A stretch of DNA of 64,000 nt from DATAOG01 sp963753685 (GTDB taxonomy: Bacteria > Pseudomonadota > Alphaproteobacteria > Geminicoccales > Geminicoccaceae): assembly GCA_963753685.1 (NCBI GenBank), contig CAVWDE010000005.1, positions 186,001 to 250,000 on the forward strand, read 5' to 3'. Shown here in pieces: positions 1 through 8,932 of this stretch (positions are counted from its first letter, which is position 1; each line of letters starts with the position of its first letter). Under the pieces are notes generated by a model. That model searched no databases. It worked only from the letters and a program-made list of their open reading frames with translations, and was not told the DNA's origin. The translations under genes were made by a program, and so were the position numbers.

Positions 1-2
1 AT

Positions 3-782
3 GGCACCCTCGAGAGCGGGCTCTGGATCGCCGACCAGCAGCTCTACGACCTCCTGGTCACGAGCGATCGTCTGACGCTCACCAAGGCGTTCGACCGGGC
101 CGGCCGACGCACGGTCACGGTGCGGCCCGCGATCACCATGCCCTGGCCGGAGGGACCACTCCTCGGCTACCAGCAGATCTACGCGGCCAAGGACCTGGGC
201 TACCAGGGCAAGCCCTACAACTGGATCACCATGCCCGACCAGTACACGCTGGCCGCGTTCGAGCGGCTCGAGCGGCTGCGGCCGCATCCGCCGCTCTACG
301 CCGAGATGGCGTTGATCAGCAGCCACGCGCCCTGGACGCCGATCCCGCCGGTGCTCGAGCGCTGGTCGTCGATCGGCGACGGCCAGATCTTCTCGCAGTG
401 GGCCGACCAGGGCGATCCGCCCGAGGTGGTCTGGCGCGATCCCGAGCGGGTGCGCAAGCAATACGCGCTCGCGATCGACTACGTGCTGGGCGTGCTCGCG
501 TCCTACGCCGCGCGCTTCGTCGACGACCGGACCCTCCTGATCCTGATCGGCGACCATCAGCCCGCCCCCCTGATCACCGGCGAAGGTGCCAGCCGCGACG
601 TGCCGATGCACGTGATCAGCGGCTCGCAGGCGCTGCTCGAGCCCTTTCTCGCCTTCGGCTTCACGCCCGGCATGCGCCCCCAGCACGGGCCAGCGGTCGC
701 GCGCATGGATCAGTTCCGGGACCTGTTCCTCGGCGCCTTCAGCCAGCCCGCCAGGGCTCCGAAGGCCAAGGCTGCGTCGTGA
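3..782 (+). CDS. Sulfatase-fold membrane protein, C-terminal part (5' truncated)
   Basis: The reading frame is open from the left edge of the window (first full codon at base 3) and ends at a TGA at 780-782, so about 259 C-terminal residues are visible. The text resembles the soluble hydrolase domain of sulfatase/phosphoethanolamine-transferase-like membrane proteins: a YQQIYAAKDLGYQGKPYNW stretch, an early SSHAPWTPIPP segment, and a late LILIGDHQPAP motif whose Asp-His pair is a usual metal-binding site of the alkaline-phosphatase superfamily. The N-terminal membrane part and nucleophile lie outside the window. The substrate cannot be told. The next small gene overlaps the stop (GTG at 779). 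Confidence 0.7.
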   Translation, partial: GTLESGLWIADQQLYDLLVTSDRLTLTKAFDRAGRRTVTVRPAITMPWPEGPLLGYQQIYAAKDLGYQGKPYNWITMPDQYTLAAFERLERLRPHPPLYAEMALISSHAPWTPIPPVLERWSSIGDGQIFSQWADQGDPPEVVWRDPERVRKQYALAIDYVLGVLASYAARFVDDRTLLILIGDHQPAPLITGEGASRDVPMHVISGSQALLEPFLAFGFTPGMRPQHGPAVARMDQFRDLFLGAFSQPARAPKAKAAS

Positions 783-1068
783 TCGTCCGGGTCGAAGGCG
801 ATGCTGGTCACCGCGGCGAGACGACACCCCGGCGGGTATGGTTCGACGGCCGCCCGGTCGAGCTGGTTGAGGTCCAGGACGCCTGGCTGGCGCCGGACCG
901 TCGCTACTTCAAGATGCGGGGCGCCAACGGCGCGACCTACATCCTGCGCCACGATCCGCGGACCGGGCTCTGGCAGCTCACGCTCTACCAGGCGCGGCCG
1001 CGGCCGCCTCGCAGAGAAATGAGGTGCCGGTGCCGGACTGGCTCGCAGACAGGGAAAGAACACTGTGA
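779..1068 (+). CDS. Small conserved-looking protein, probably frame-shifted near base 990
   Basis: A GTG at 779 overlaps the stop of the upstream gene and starts a frame that reads as a compact basic protein (RRVWFDGRPVELVEVQDAWL, then FKMRGANGATYILRHDP and GLWQLTLYQ). After about 71 residues the frame turns into unlikely Cys/Arg/His-rich text and runs to 1237 inside the next gene. In the +1 frame, from about base 990, a sensible tail appears (SQRNEVPVPDWLADRERTL) and stops at 1066-1068, giving a GTGA overlap with the following gene. I infer one base missing in the GC run at about 988-1003, giving a protein of about 95 residues. Function is not recognised. Confidence 0.45.
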
Positions 1069-1631
1069 CCACCATCATCGCTGCTCTTGTGGCTGCATTC
1101 GTTGCCATGATCGGATGGTTTGTTGGTCATCTTCTGGTCAGCCTCCGCGAGGACAGAACGAGGCGCCTGGAGATGACGATCGAGCACGCCGAGCGACAGA
1201 TTGGCGAGTTTTACGCTCCCCTGCTGGGTCTTCTTGAACAGTTAGATACGATCTTTCGTGTTAAGGATGAGATGGTGCGCCAAGAACCACAACACCGGAA
1301 GGTGGTTGAAAGGATAGCGTACACTGAGTATTTCCTACCTTTGCATCAGGAAATCCGGAATATATTAAAATCAAAGATTCACCTGTTTGAGGGCGTGCAA
1401 ATTCCTGACAGTTTCGTTAAATACATCCATCATTTCACGTCAGAGAGCATTTATTGGCGTTTGACCGAAGAGGAGAAGATCGAGTCGTCGGTGACGGTGA
1501 GTGAATTCCCGAGCCGATTCTATGATGACCTTAAGAGGGATCTTGATTTCGTGCTTGCTCGGTATGAGCGAAGCATGCAGGAGCTCCGCCGCGGAATCTT
1601 TCCGCTAAAAGATTGGCTCGCTCCGACATAA
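1065..1631 (+). CDS. Hypothetical membrane-anchored protein in a low-GC patch
   Basis: 188 residues from GTG at 1065, preceded by an AGGGAAAG ribosome site. The N-terminus is one membrane helix (IIAALVAAFVAMIGWFVGHLL, about residues 3-23), followed by a charged, probably helical cytoplasmic domain (EHAERQIGEFYAPLLGLLEQL, later LKRDLDFVLARYERSMQELRR). No catalytic motif is visible. Base composition and codon use (AAA, ATA, TTA, TTT) are clearly more AT-rich than in any neighbour, which suggests recent acquisition. The layout, one anchor helix plus a helical domain of under 200 residues, is common among accessory proteins of unknown role. Family not recognised. Confidence 0.7.
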   Translation: MTTIIAALVAAFVAMIGWFVGHLLVSLREDRTRRLEMTIEHAERQIGEFYAPLLGLLEQLDTIFRVKDEMVRQEPQHRKVVERIAYTEYFLPLHQEIRNILKSKIHLFEGVQIPDSFVKYIHHFTSESIYWRLTEEEKIESSVTVSEFPSRFYDDLKRDLDFVLARYERSMQELRRGIFPLKDWLAPT

Positions 1632-1673
1632 TAGAAGCGGCACCACCCCTATGGCGACCCGGTGACCGAGCGC

Positions 1674-2039
1674 TCACGCCAGGCAGCGGGCGACCGCGGC
1701 CAGAAGCTCGTCGTCGGCATAGGGTTTCTTGACGATCGCGCACGCGAACGCCTCGACCCCTTCGGCCTTGGTGACGAAGTCGGGGAAGCCGGTCGTGATC
1801 AGGATCTTGAGCGCATACTGTCTGGCCAGCTCGGTGGCGGTGTGAATGCCGTCGACGTCGATCTCCAACATCATGTCGACGATCGCCAGCCCCGGTCGAT
1901 GACGCTCGACCAGTTGCATCGCGTCGTCGGTCCGGCCGGCGACGCCGACCACGTGGTAGCCGGCCTGGTCGAGCAGCAGCCGCAGCCGTTCCGCGCTCAG
2001 AAAATTCGCCTGAACAAGCAGGATGCCAGCCGGTTGCAT
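1674..2039 (-). CDS. Single-domain response regulator
   Basis: 121 residues from ATG at 2039, preceded by a GAGGGGAC ribosome site; an upstream in-frame TTG at 2093 is less likely. The protein is one receiver domain with no output domain: ILLVQANFLSAERLRLLL at the N-terminus (the usual acidic pair is replaced by Q/A-N), the phospho-acceptor Asp in LAIVDMML, Thr in ILITTGFP and Lys in AIVKKPY. It lies directly downstream of the HWE kinase on the same strand, so it is the likely phosphoryl acceptor of that kinase. Stand-alone receivers of this kind often act by protein-protein contact or as phosphate sinks. The altered acidic pocket deserves note. Confidence 0.85.
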   Translation of the reverse strand: MQPAGILLVQANFLSAERLRLLLDQAGYHVVGVAGRTDDAMQLVERHRPGLAIVDMMLEIDVDGIHTATELARQYALKILITTGFPDFVTKAEGVEAFACAIVKKPYADDELLAAVARCLA

Positions 2040-2096
2040 GGTCCCAGAGTCCCCTCGCCCCGGCGCGAGCAGGGCATGATCGAGCTTGCCCAAGGC

Positions 2097-4130
2097 TCAG
2101 CTCAAAGGAAAGCGAATCGTGCAGCGGACCCCGGCCGGATCGAACTCGAGGCTGGTCGTGCCGCCAAGATCGTGGGCGATCCCGCGCTCGATCACCACGC
2201 TGCCGAACCCCCGGCTTTCGGGCGGCGTGATCGCCGGTCCGCCAAACTCGGTCCAGGTGATCAGGAGGTGCGGGCCCTCGGCCGCCGGCTCGACCGAGGA
2301 GTGGATCGTCACCCGCCCGCCCGGCACCGAGAGGGCGCCGTACTTGGCCGCGTTGGTGGTCAGCTCGTGCAGCGCCAGGCTCAGCGTCTGCGCCGCCCGC
2401 GCGCTGAGCATCAGGTCGTCGCCGGTGATCGCGAGCGCCGCACTGTCCTCGCCGACATAGGCGGCGAACTCGTTCGTGATCAGCTCATGGAGACGCGCCC
2501 CCTGCCATTTCTCGCGCGCCAGCAGGTCATGGGCGCGCGCCATCGCGTGCAGGCGGCCGATCAGGGTGTCGGCATAGTCGGAGACCGAGCGCGCGTGCCG
2601 CTTGGTCAGCAGGACCATGGCCTGGATCGAGGCCAGCAGGTTCTTGGCGCGGTGATCGATCTCGGCCATCAGCAGCACCTGGCGCTCCTGCGAGCGCCGG
2701 CGCTCGGTGATGTCGCGCAGGATGCCGGTGAAGCGGCGCTCGCCCTCCAGGCGGAACTCGCCGATCGAGAGGAACAGGGGAACTTCCGAACCGTCCTTGC
2801 GTCGCCCGGTGACCTCGCGGCCGATGCCGATGATCCGGGCCTCGCCGGTGCGCAGATAGTGGGCCAGATACTGGTCATGGCGCTCGCGGTCGGGCGAGGG
2901 CATGAGCACGCTGACATTCTGACCGATCAGCTCGGCACGCTCGTAGCCAAACAGGCGCAGGGCCTCGGGATTGACCAACTCGATGACGCCGCGCTCACCG
3001 ATCGTGATGATGCCGTCGGCGGCGGTCTCGACGATCGCCCGCAGGCGCGCCTCGCCCGCCTGCAACGCCGCCTGGCGGGCCTGGAGCGAGGCCGCCATGC
3101 CGTTGAAGCTGGTCGCCAGGCGCCGCAGTTCCGGGCTGCTGCCGCGCTCGAGCTTGGCACGCGCCGCGAGGTCGCCGCCCTCCATCCGTCCGACCACCCG
3201 CTCCAGCGTCGCGACCGGACGGCGGATCCAGATCTCGCCGCACAGCATCGCCGCCACCGCCGCCAGGACGAAGGCGAGGGTCGTGAGGCTCGCCGCGCGC
3301 CAGAACATCCGTTCCGCGTCGGCGACCTCGGCGGCCCAGGGCAGGCCGACGACCGCGAACAGATCGGCCGAGGCGAGCAGCGGTGCGAAGCCATGCATGC
3401 GATCGACGCCATCGATGCCGGTCGCCTCCAGCACGCCCTCGCGCTGAGTGAGCATAGTCCGGGTGAAGGCGGCCTCGCGCACCTGGTGGCCGATCAATTC
3501 AGGAGCCGGCGGCGTGCGCGCGAGCAGGATGCCGCTGCCATCGACCAGGCTCATCGTGGCGCCCTTCGGCAGCGGTGTGGTCAGCAGCGAATTGGACAGG
3601 CGCCCAAGGGCGAAAGCCAGCACGACGACCGCTTTGACCTCGCCGGCGTCGTTCAGTGCCGGATAGGCGAAGTTGAGGCTCGGCTTGCCGCTCAGGCGTC
3701 CGATGATGAAGCCGCTGACCGCGAGCCGCTTCTCGCGGGCGGCCGCCTGGAAGTAAGGGCGATCTTTGATGTCGACGTCCCGACCCGTCGCATCCTGCCG
3801 GCTCGTGCAGAACTGGACGCCGTCGGGTGCGACCGCGCCGATGCCGTCGATGGTCGGAAACAGCGCGGCGAATTCGACCATGCGGGCGTTGCAGCCCGCG
3901 GCGTCACGGTTCTGAACCTCTGGCAACTTGGCCGCCGCGCCGAGCAGATAGCGCGCGCCTTCGATGAACTGGTCCTGCTGCGCCGCCGCCAGGCGGGCGA
4001 AGGTCAGCGCCTGCCCGGCGATCGTGGCCTTGCGCTGCTCGCGGTCCGCCATCAGCGTGTGCACCTGCAGAGCCAGAAACGGCAGCGCCGCGAACAGGAC
4101 CAGGATCAGGAGGCGGACGCTGAGCTTCAT
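2097..4130 (-). CDS. dCACHE-HAMP-PAS HWE-family sensor histidine kinase
   Basis: 677 residues. The order is: membrane helix about 5-27, periplasmic double-Cache-like sensor about 30-275 (DIKDRPYFQAA, LNFAYPAL), second helix about 280-302, HAMP about 303-355, PAS about 360-475 (GIITIGERGVIELVNPEALRLFGY, a FixL-like pattern), and an HWE-type kinase domain. The dimerisation motif EIDHRAKNLLASIQAMV carries the phospho-accepting His at about 493; the ATP-binding part has LALHELTTNAAKYGALS and the WTE that names the family. These kinases are typical of Alphaproteobacteria. The stop lies 57 bases from the ATG of the adjacent receiver gene, so kinase and regulator form a two-gene operon. The periplasmic Cache domain implies sensing of a small external ligand, which cannot be named. 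Confidence 0.9.
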   Translation of the reverse strand: MKLSVRLLILVLFAALPFLALQVHTLMADREQRKATIAGQALTFARLAAAQQDQFIEGARYLLGAAAKLPEVQNRDAAGCNARMVEFAALFPTIDGIGAVAPDGVQFCTSRQDATGRDVDIKDRPYFQAAAREKRLAVSGFIIGRLSGKPSLNFAYPALNDAGEVKAVVVLAFALGRLSNSLLTTPLPKGATMSLVDGSGILLARTPPAPELIGHQVREAAFTRTMLTQREGVLEATGIDGVDRMHGFAPLLASADLFAVVGLPWAAEVADAERMFWRAASLTTLAFVLAAVAAMLCGEIWIRRPVATLERVVGRMEGGDLAARAKLERGSSPELRRLATSFNGMAASLQARQAALQAGEARLRAIVETAADGIITIGERGVIELVNPEALRLFGYERAELIGQNVSVLMPSPDRERHDQYLAHYLRTGEARIIGIGREVTGRRKDGSEVPLFLSIGEFRLEGERRFTGILRDITERRRSQERQVLLMAEIDHRAKNLLASIQAMVLLTKRHARSVSDYADTLIGRLHAMARAHDLLAREKWQGARLHELITNEFAAYVGEDSAALAITGDDLMLSARAAQTLSLALHELTTNAAKYGALSVPGGRVTIHSSVEPAAEGPHLLITWTEFGGPAITPPESRGFGSVVIERGIAHDLGGTTSLEFDPAGVRCTIRFPLS

Positions 4131-4302
4131 GCAGGTGTGGCCTCGCCTCGACCGCAGCCGCCTGGGGACCGGAGAGCAAGGCGCTGTTTGGCATTGAACG
4201 CGGTCCGCGCCAAGCCCAATCCCGAGGTCGGATCGAAGGCCCGGTTGGCAAGGTCCTGGCCGGCGACCAGGCCGCTCGGCCCGGCGGCCGGGTCCACGCT
4301 CC

Positions 4303-5863
4303 TCACACGAGCAGGGACTTCAAATGGTCAGCCAGGCGCAGCGCCAGCGCGGTCAGGCTGAGCGTCGGGTTGGCGCAGCCGCCGGTCGGGAACACGCTGC
4401 TGCCGGCGACATACAGATTGCCGACCCCGAACACCCGGCAGTCGGCATCGACCACGCCCCGGGCCGGATCGTTCGCCATCCGGGTCGTGCCCATCTGGTG
4501 GTAGTGGCCGCCGACGTCGTCGCTCCAGGCGTCGTCGTCGCGCGCGAGCCAGTCCTCCATCTGCAGCCGGCCAACGTCGAGACGGGCGATCTCCTGTCCG
4601 ACCAGCGCCACGAGGGTCCGCGCACTCCGCTTGCCGAGCGCGCTCAGGCGCCAGTCGAGATTGGCGCGGCGCATGCCCAACCGGTCGTGCTCCTGGCCAA
4701 GCACGACCCGACTGTCCGGATTGGGCGCCTGCTCGGCCTCCATCATGACGTAGACGGTCGAAATCGACCCGCTCGTAGACGCCGCGCACGACGCCGCCGA
4801 GATCGTCCAGAATGTTGAGCAGGTGCCGACCGAGATCGTCCGGGATCTCGCCCTTGGCGAGCGCGTTCTTGATCTGGGAGAGCGAGGAGTAACCGGCCGA
4901 GCGCACCCGGTCCACGGCCTTGTCGCCGAGCATCAGCATCGGGTTGAGGATGCCCTCGCGGGCCTGAACCTCGGGGCTTGCGGTCAAGCCGCAGCGCACC
5001 TGATGGCCATCGCGGGCCAGTTCGACGTAGGCCTGGTACCAGTCATTCTTGGTCGACATGACGGACCCGGCGACGATCCGGGGGTGCTCCATGAAGAAGC
5101 GGCCGACCAGGTCGTGCTGGTTGCCGAGCCCGCCGGCGACCACGGAATCGGAGCTGAGCAGCAGGCGCGGGGTCTCGATGGCGCCAAGCGCCAGGACGTA
5201 GGCCCGGGCCTCGACGCGCGCAGCCTTGCCGTCGAGCGTCTGGATGCGAAAGGCCGAGACGCTCGAGCCGCCAGGACCGGTCTCGATCTCGATCAGATTG
5301 GCGTGCAGCAGGACGTCGATATTGCCCGCCTGCGCCAGCGGCTCCCGGTAGGCAATGCCAAAGTTGGTGGGCGGCGTGCTGTAGCGCCACATCTTGGGCT
5401 GGATGCGATCGGGTCGGAAAGCCAGGAATTCCGTGCCCGGCGGTGCGATCTTTGCGGCCGCGTAGGTGTACGGGCCGAGCTCGAGCAGCGGGTGGGCGCG
5501 GATGTAATAGGGCTCCAGATCGGCGGCCGTGATCGGCCAACCGCTGTACGGGACCCAGTCGCGTTGCTCGAAATCGATCGGGTCGAGCGGCGCGCACATG
5601 CCGCCCCAATGGTTGGTCGCGCCGCCGAAGAACCGGACCCGCGTGGTCTCGAGGTCGAAGTAGGGGTGACCGAGATTTTTCCCGACGTAGAGCTCCTGGG
5701 TCGCATCCTCGAAGTCCAGGCCGCCACTCTCGAGCAGAACCACGCGCTCGCCACGGCCGGCGAACTCGAGGGCGACGCTGATCCCGGCAGCACCGGCGCC
5801 GGCGATGCAGAGGTCACAGCTGATCGGCTGGTCGCCGTCGAAGGTCGCGAAATCGCGGATCAT
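4303..5863 (-). CDS. GMC-family FAD oxidoreductase (one frame shift)
   Basis: The protein starts at ATG 5863 with the Rossmann motif CIAGAGAAGISVALEFAG and an ESGG loop, then RFFGGATNHWGG, typical of bacterial GMC choline/glucose/fructose dehydrogenases. The frame breaks at about 4759 (just after VYERVDF); the other frame continues immediately with VMMEAEQAPNPDSRV and the C-terminal domain HYHQMGTTRM ... SSVFPTGGCANPTLS, which holds the catalytic His/Asn region. A single missing or extra base restores a full-length protein of about 520 residues. It follows the Tat-signal gene by a one-base TGATG overlap, so the two are translationally coupled. It probably oxidises a sugar or alcohol and passes electrons to the respiratory chain. 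Confidence 0.85.
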
Positions 5864-6276
5864 CAGCCAGGGGCCGGAGACGCCGCACCGGCTGCCAGCG
5901 CGACCGCGGCGCAGGCGCGGCATTCACTGCGCGCCAGCACCCAGCCGTCGAGCAGCACCGTGTCGCCGCGCTCGAAGTCCTCGCGGACGCGCACGCGCAA
6001 CGCCGAGCGCGCGGCCGTCGGGTCGCCAGCCCCGGCCCGGCGCAGGTCGTCCGCAAGCGCCCGCGCTCCGGCGCCGTCCGGATAGTGGCTGAGGTAGCGC
6101 CGGCCGATCGCGATCGCGCTGTCCGGGTGCTTGAAGGCGAACGCCAGGTCGGCGCCAGGTGCCGCCTCCGGAGTCGCTCGCGGCCAAGCCGGTGGCCGCC
6201 GTCCGAAGGCCGCGGCCGCGGCCGCGGCGAGCAGGAGAAAGGTGCGGCGGCCAAGCTGGCCAAATGGGTTGGGCAT
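5863..6276 (-). CDS. Tat-signal small protein, candidate partner subunit of the GMC dehydrogenase
   Basis: 137 residues from ATG 6276, preceded by a near-perfect AAGGAGGCTCCG ribosome site. The N-terminus has a twin-arginine signal (GRRTFLLLAAAAAAA). The mature part contains LSHYPDGAGARALADDLRRAG, REDFERGDTVLLDGWVLA and a Cys pair in SECRACAA. Membrane-bound FAD-GMC dehydrogenases (glucose, fructose, sorbitol) are exported with a small Tat-bearing subunit that carries the signal for the catalytic subunit, which has none. The GMC protein here also lacks a signal and is coupled by overlap, so I infer the same hitch-hiker role. The usual cytochrome c subunit is not present next to it. Confidence 0.75.
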   Translation of the reverse strand: MPNPFGQLGRRTFLLLAAAAAAAFGRRPPAWPRATPEAAPGADLAFAFKHPDSAIAIGRRYLSHYPDGAGARALADDLRRAGAGDPTAARSALRVRVREDFERGDTVLLDGWVLARSECRACAAVALAAGAASPAPG

Positions 6277-6465
6277 CGGAGCCTCCTTCAGACGCGCGGC
6301 CGGAAATCGCGCAGGCCGGCGGGCGCGAATCCGCGCCTGGAATTGCACCTGCCAGGCAACGCCGTCGACCACTGTCGCCGACATATACCGAAAATCGAAG
6401 CGTGGTGCAGCCCGATCCATCGCGTTTGGCGCTCGCAAAGGCGACCCTCGAGCGCCTTGGGTCGG

Positions 6466-6921
6466 TCAGAGCCGCTTTTCCATGAACAGGCAGAGCGGGT
6501 CCGGCCGGTAGGCGCCGAACGGGCCGCGCTCGATGTAGCCGAAGGCGCGATAGAGGGCGAGCGCCTCAGGCTGCTTCACTCCGGTCTCCAGCTGCAGCAG
6601 GCGGACCCCTGACTGCGCCGCGCTGCGCTCGAGTTGCGCCAGCAGCGCCCGCCCGATGCCGCGACCCCGGGCCGCAGGCACGACGAACAGGCGCTTGACC
6701 TCGGCCTGGCCGGCCGGGCCGAGGGCGAAGCCGACGCAGCCGACCGCGCGACCCTCGAGGCGCGCGACCAGCAGCCGGACATTCGGCGCCGCCAGCGCCT
6801 CGAGGTCGATCGCATGCCGGCTCGTGGGCGGATAAAGCGCCGCGAGATAGGTATCGGACTGCCCGATCAGCTCCGCGATCTCGGCCTGGCGCGCCAATTC
6901 GACCTCGATCGCGACCCCCAT
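6466..6921 (-). CDS. GNAT-family N-acetyltransferase
   Basis: 151 residues from ATG 6921. The acetyl-CoA-binding motif A is clear: VKRLFVVPAARGRGIGRALLAQLE (R-G-x-G-I-G), followed by LLQLETGVKQPEALALYRAFGY and a terminal PDPLCLFMEKRL, the standard layout of small GNATs that act on amino acids or small amines. The length is normal for a single-domain GNAT. It lies 20 bases downstream of tctA on the same strand. The acceptor substrate cannot be predicted. Confidence 0.88.
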   Translation of the reverse strand: MGVAIEVELARQAEIAELIGQSDTYLAALYPPTSRHAIDLEALAAPNVRLLVARLEGRAVGCVGFALGPAGQAEVKRLFVVPAARGRGIGRALLAQLERSAAQSGVRLLQLETGVKQPEALALYRAFGYIERGPFGAYRPDPLCLFMEKRL

Positions 6922-6941
6922 AGCTGCGGGCCGCGTGCCGG

Positions 6942-8460
6942 TCAGTCCGGGACCTCGGTGTGCGCCCGCTGGCGGCGGGCGTGGCGGACCTCGAAGAAGA
7001 CGCTCATGGCGAGCATCAGGACCACCAGCGACCAGAGCACCCAGGTCAGCGGGCTCGAGATCAGGATGCTCCAGTCGCCGCCGCTGATCGAGAGCGCGCG
7101 GCGGAGGTTGGTCTCCATGATGCCGCCCAGCAGCAGGCCCAGCACCACCGGCACGAGCGGGATGTCGAGCTTGCGCAGCACGTAGCCGAGCAGGCCGAAG
7201 CTCGGTGATCAGCAGCAGATCGAAGATGCTGTGGTTGATCGAGTAGACCCCGACATAGGCGATCATCACCACGCCCGGCATCAGGATCCAGGGCGGCACG
7301 CTCAGCATGCGTGCGAATATGCCGACCAGCGGCAGGTTGAGCACGAGCAGCATCAGATTGGCGACATAGAGCGCGGCGATCAGGCCCCAGACGACGTCCG
7401 GATGCTGCTGGAACAGGAGCGGCCCGGGGGTGATGTTGAGCGAGATCAGGAGCGCCAGCAGCACGGCGGTCGTGCCGCTGCCCGGCACGCCCAGGGTCAG
7501 CATCGGAATCAAGGCGCCGCCGGCCGCGGCATTGTTGCCGGCCTCCGGCGCCGCGACGCCACGCGGGTCGCCCTTACCGAAGGTGTCGCCCTGGTTCGAG
7601 ACGCGCCGTTCGAGGGTATAGGCGACGAAGCTGCCGAGTGAGGCGCCGGCCCCCGGCAGCACGCCGGAGATGAAGCCGACCGCGCTGCCGCGCAGCATGG
7701 CGCCGAGCGAGAAGACCATGTCCTTGATCGAGACCCGCACCCGGCCGAGCGGCTGATTGGCGAAGTGGGTGGCGCCGGGGTTCTCGATGAAGAACAGGAA
7801 CTCGCTGACCGCGAACATGCCGACCAGCGCGATGATGAAATCCAGGCCCTCATACAGCTTGTAGATGCCGAAGGTGTAGCGCGGAATGCCGGTCTGCGGA
7901 TCGGTGCCGATGGTCGAGAGCAGCAGGCCGAGCAGCGCCGCGATCAGCGACTTGATCGGGTTGCGGGTGGCGATGCCGCTGAGCATGGCGAACGCGAGCA
8001 CGAACAGGGCGAAATATTCGGCCGGCCCGAAATGGATCGCGAGCTGGGCGAGCAGCGGCGCGAACAGGGTGAGGCCGATGGTCGCGAGCGTGGAGCCGAC
8101 GAACGAGGCGACCGCCGAAAGGGCGAGCGCGGTCGCGGCCTGGCCCTTCTGGGCCATGGGATAGCCGTCGAGGGTGGTCATGACCGCGGGCTCGTCGCCC
8201 GGGATGTTGAGCAGGATGCTCGAAATCCGGCCGCCGTACATGGCGCCGTAGTAGAGGCTGGCGAGCAGGATCAGGGCCGAGGACGGCGGCAGGCCCAGAG
8301 CGAAGGCGACCGGGATCAGGATCGCGACGCCGTTGGTGGGACCCAGCCCCGGCAGGGCGCCGACCACGGTGCCGACCAGGCAGCCGACGAACGCCATCAG
8401 CAGGTTGAAGGGCGTGAGGGCGACCGAGAAGCCGTAGGCGAGCGAGCTCAGGACGTCCAT
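6942..8460 (-). CDS. tctA: TctA-family large membrane subunit of a tripartite tricarboxylate transporter (one frame shift)
   Basis: Starts at ATG 8460 (MDVLSSLAYGFSVALTPFNLLMAFVG) and runs with the family text GTVVGALPGLGPTNGVA, ILLNIPGDEPAVMTTLDGYPMA, GVLPGAGASLGSFVAY and TLGVPGSGTTAVLL over some ten membrane helices. Around 7203 the frame breaks after SIFDLLLIT; the next frame continues FGLLGYVLRKLDIPLVPVVLGLLLGG to a stop at 6942-6944, exactly the family C-terminus. Restoring one base gives about 505 residues. Without it the frame reads on wrongly through the GNAT gene. It forms the membrane core with TctB and takes substrate from the periplasmic binding protein TctC. Order tctC-tctB-tctA, tightly spaced. 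Confidence 0.9.
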
Positions 8461-8465
8461 GGGGG

Positions 8466-8900
8466 TCAGCCGGGCAGCCGCAGCACGCCCGCCGGCAGCG
8501 GCAGGCCGAGCAGATTGTTGAACAAGAGGAACAGGACCAGCGCGATCGCCAGGCCGCCCGCCGCCGACTGCCAGAGCCTCGCCCCGAGCAGCCACCCGAG
8601 TGCCGCGACCGCGAGCACGCTCGCGACGATGAAGCCCAGCGGCTCGAGCAGGTAGGCGTAGGCGACGAAGGCGATCAGCGCCAGCGCCTGCTTGAACAAG
8701 ATCCAGCCGCGCGCCCAGTCGGGCTCGGGGTCGGGCCGCGCGATCAGGTAGAGGCTGAGCAGGCCCAGTGGAATCGCCAGCACCAAAGGGAACATCGCCG
8801 GCCCCAGCGGATCGCCGAACGACAATTCAAAGCCGCTGGCCGTGACCCCGTAGGCCACGGCCAGCACCAGCAGCGCCAGCCCGGCCAGCCGGTCGCTCAT
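8466..8900 (-). CDS. tctB: TctB-family small membrane subunit
   Basis: 144 residues with four predicted membrane helices (LAGLALLVLAVAYGVTASGF; MFPLVLAIPLGLLSLYLIA; ALALIAFVAYAYLLEPLGFIVAS; AGGLAIALVLFLLFNNLLGL). The FGDPLGPAMFPLVL segment and the EPLGFIVAS segment are typical of the poorly conserved TctB subunits. It lies between tctC (32-base gap) and tctA (5-base gap). Confidence 0.88.
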   Translation of the reverse strand: MSDRLAGLALLVLAVAYGVTASGFELSFGDPLGPAMFPLVLAIPLGLLSLYLIARPDPEPDWARGWILFKQALALIAFVAYAYLLEPLGFIVASVLAVAALGWLLGARLWQSAAGGLAIALVLFLLFNNLLGLPLPAGVLRLPG

Positions 8901-8932
8901 CGCGGGTTGCCTCTACCGGGCCCGCGGCACGC

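Noticed and set aside
1662..4361. 899-residue open frame on the plus strand opposite the kinase genes
   Set aside because: It is rich in Arg, Asp, Gln and Ala with no motif; it mirrors the high-GC coding of the HWE kinase and receiver on the other strand.
4303..5863. GMC gene as a true pseudogene
   Set aside because: Everything except one base is intact and several core genes show the same kind of break, so sequencing error is preferred.
6466..8595. 709-residue protein fusing TctA to an acetyltransferase
   Set aside because: The join results from a frame break at about 7203; the other frame gives the proper TctA C-terminus and the GNAT has its own ATG.
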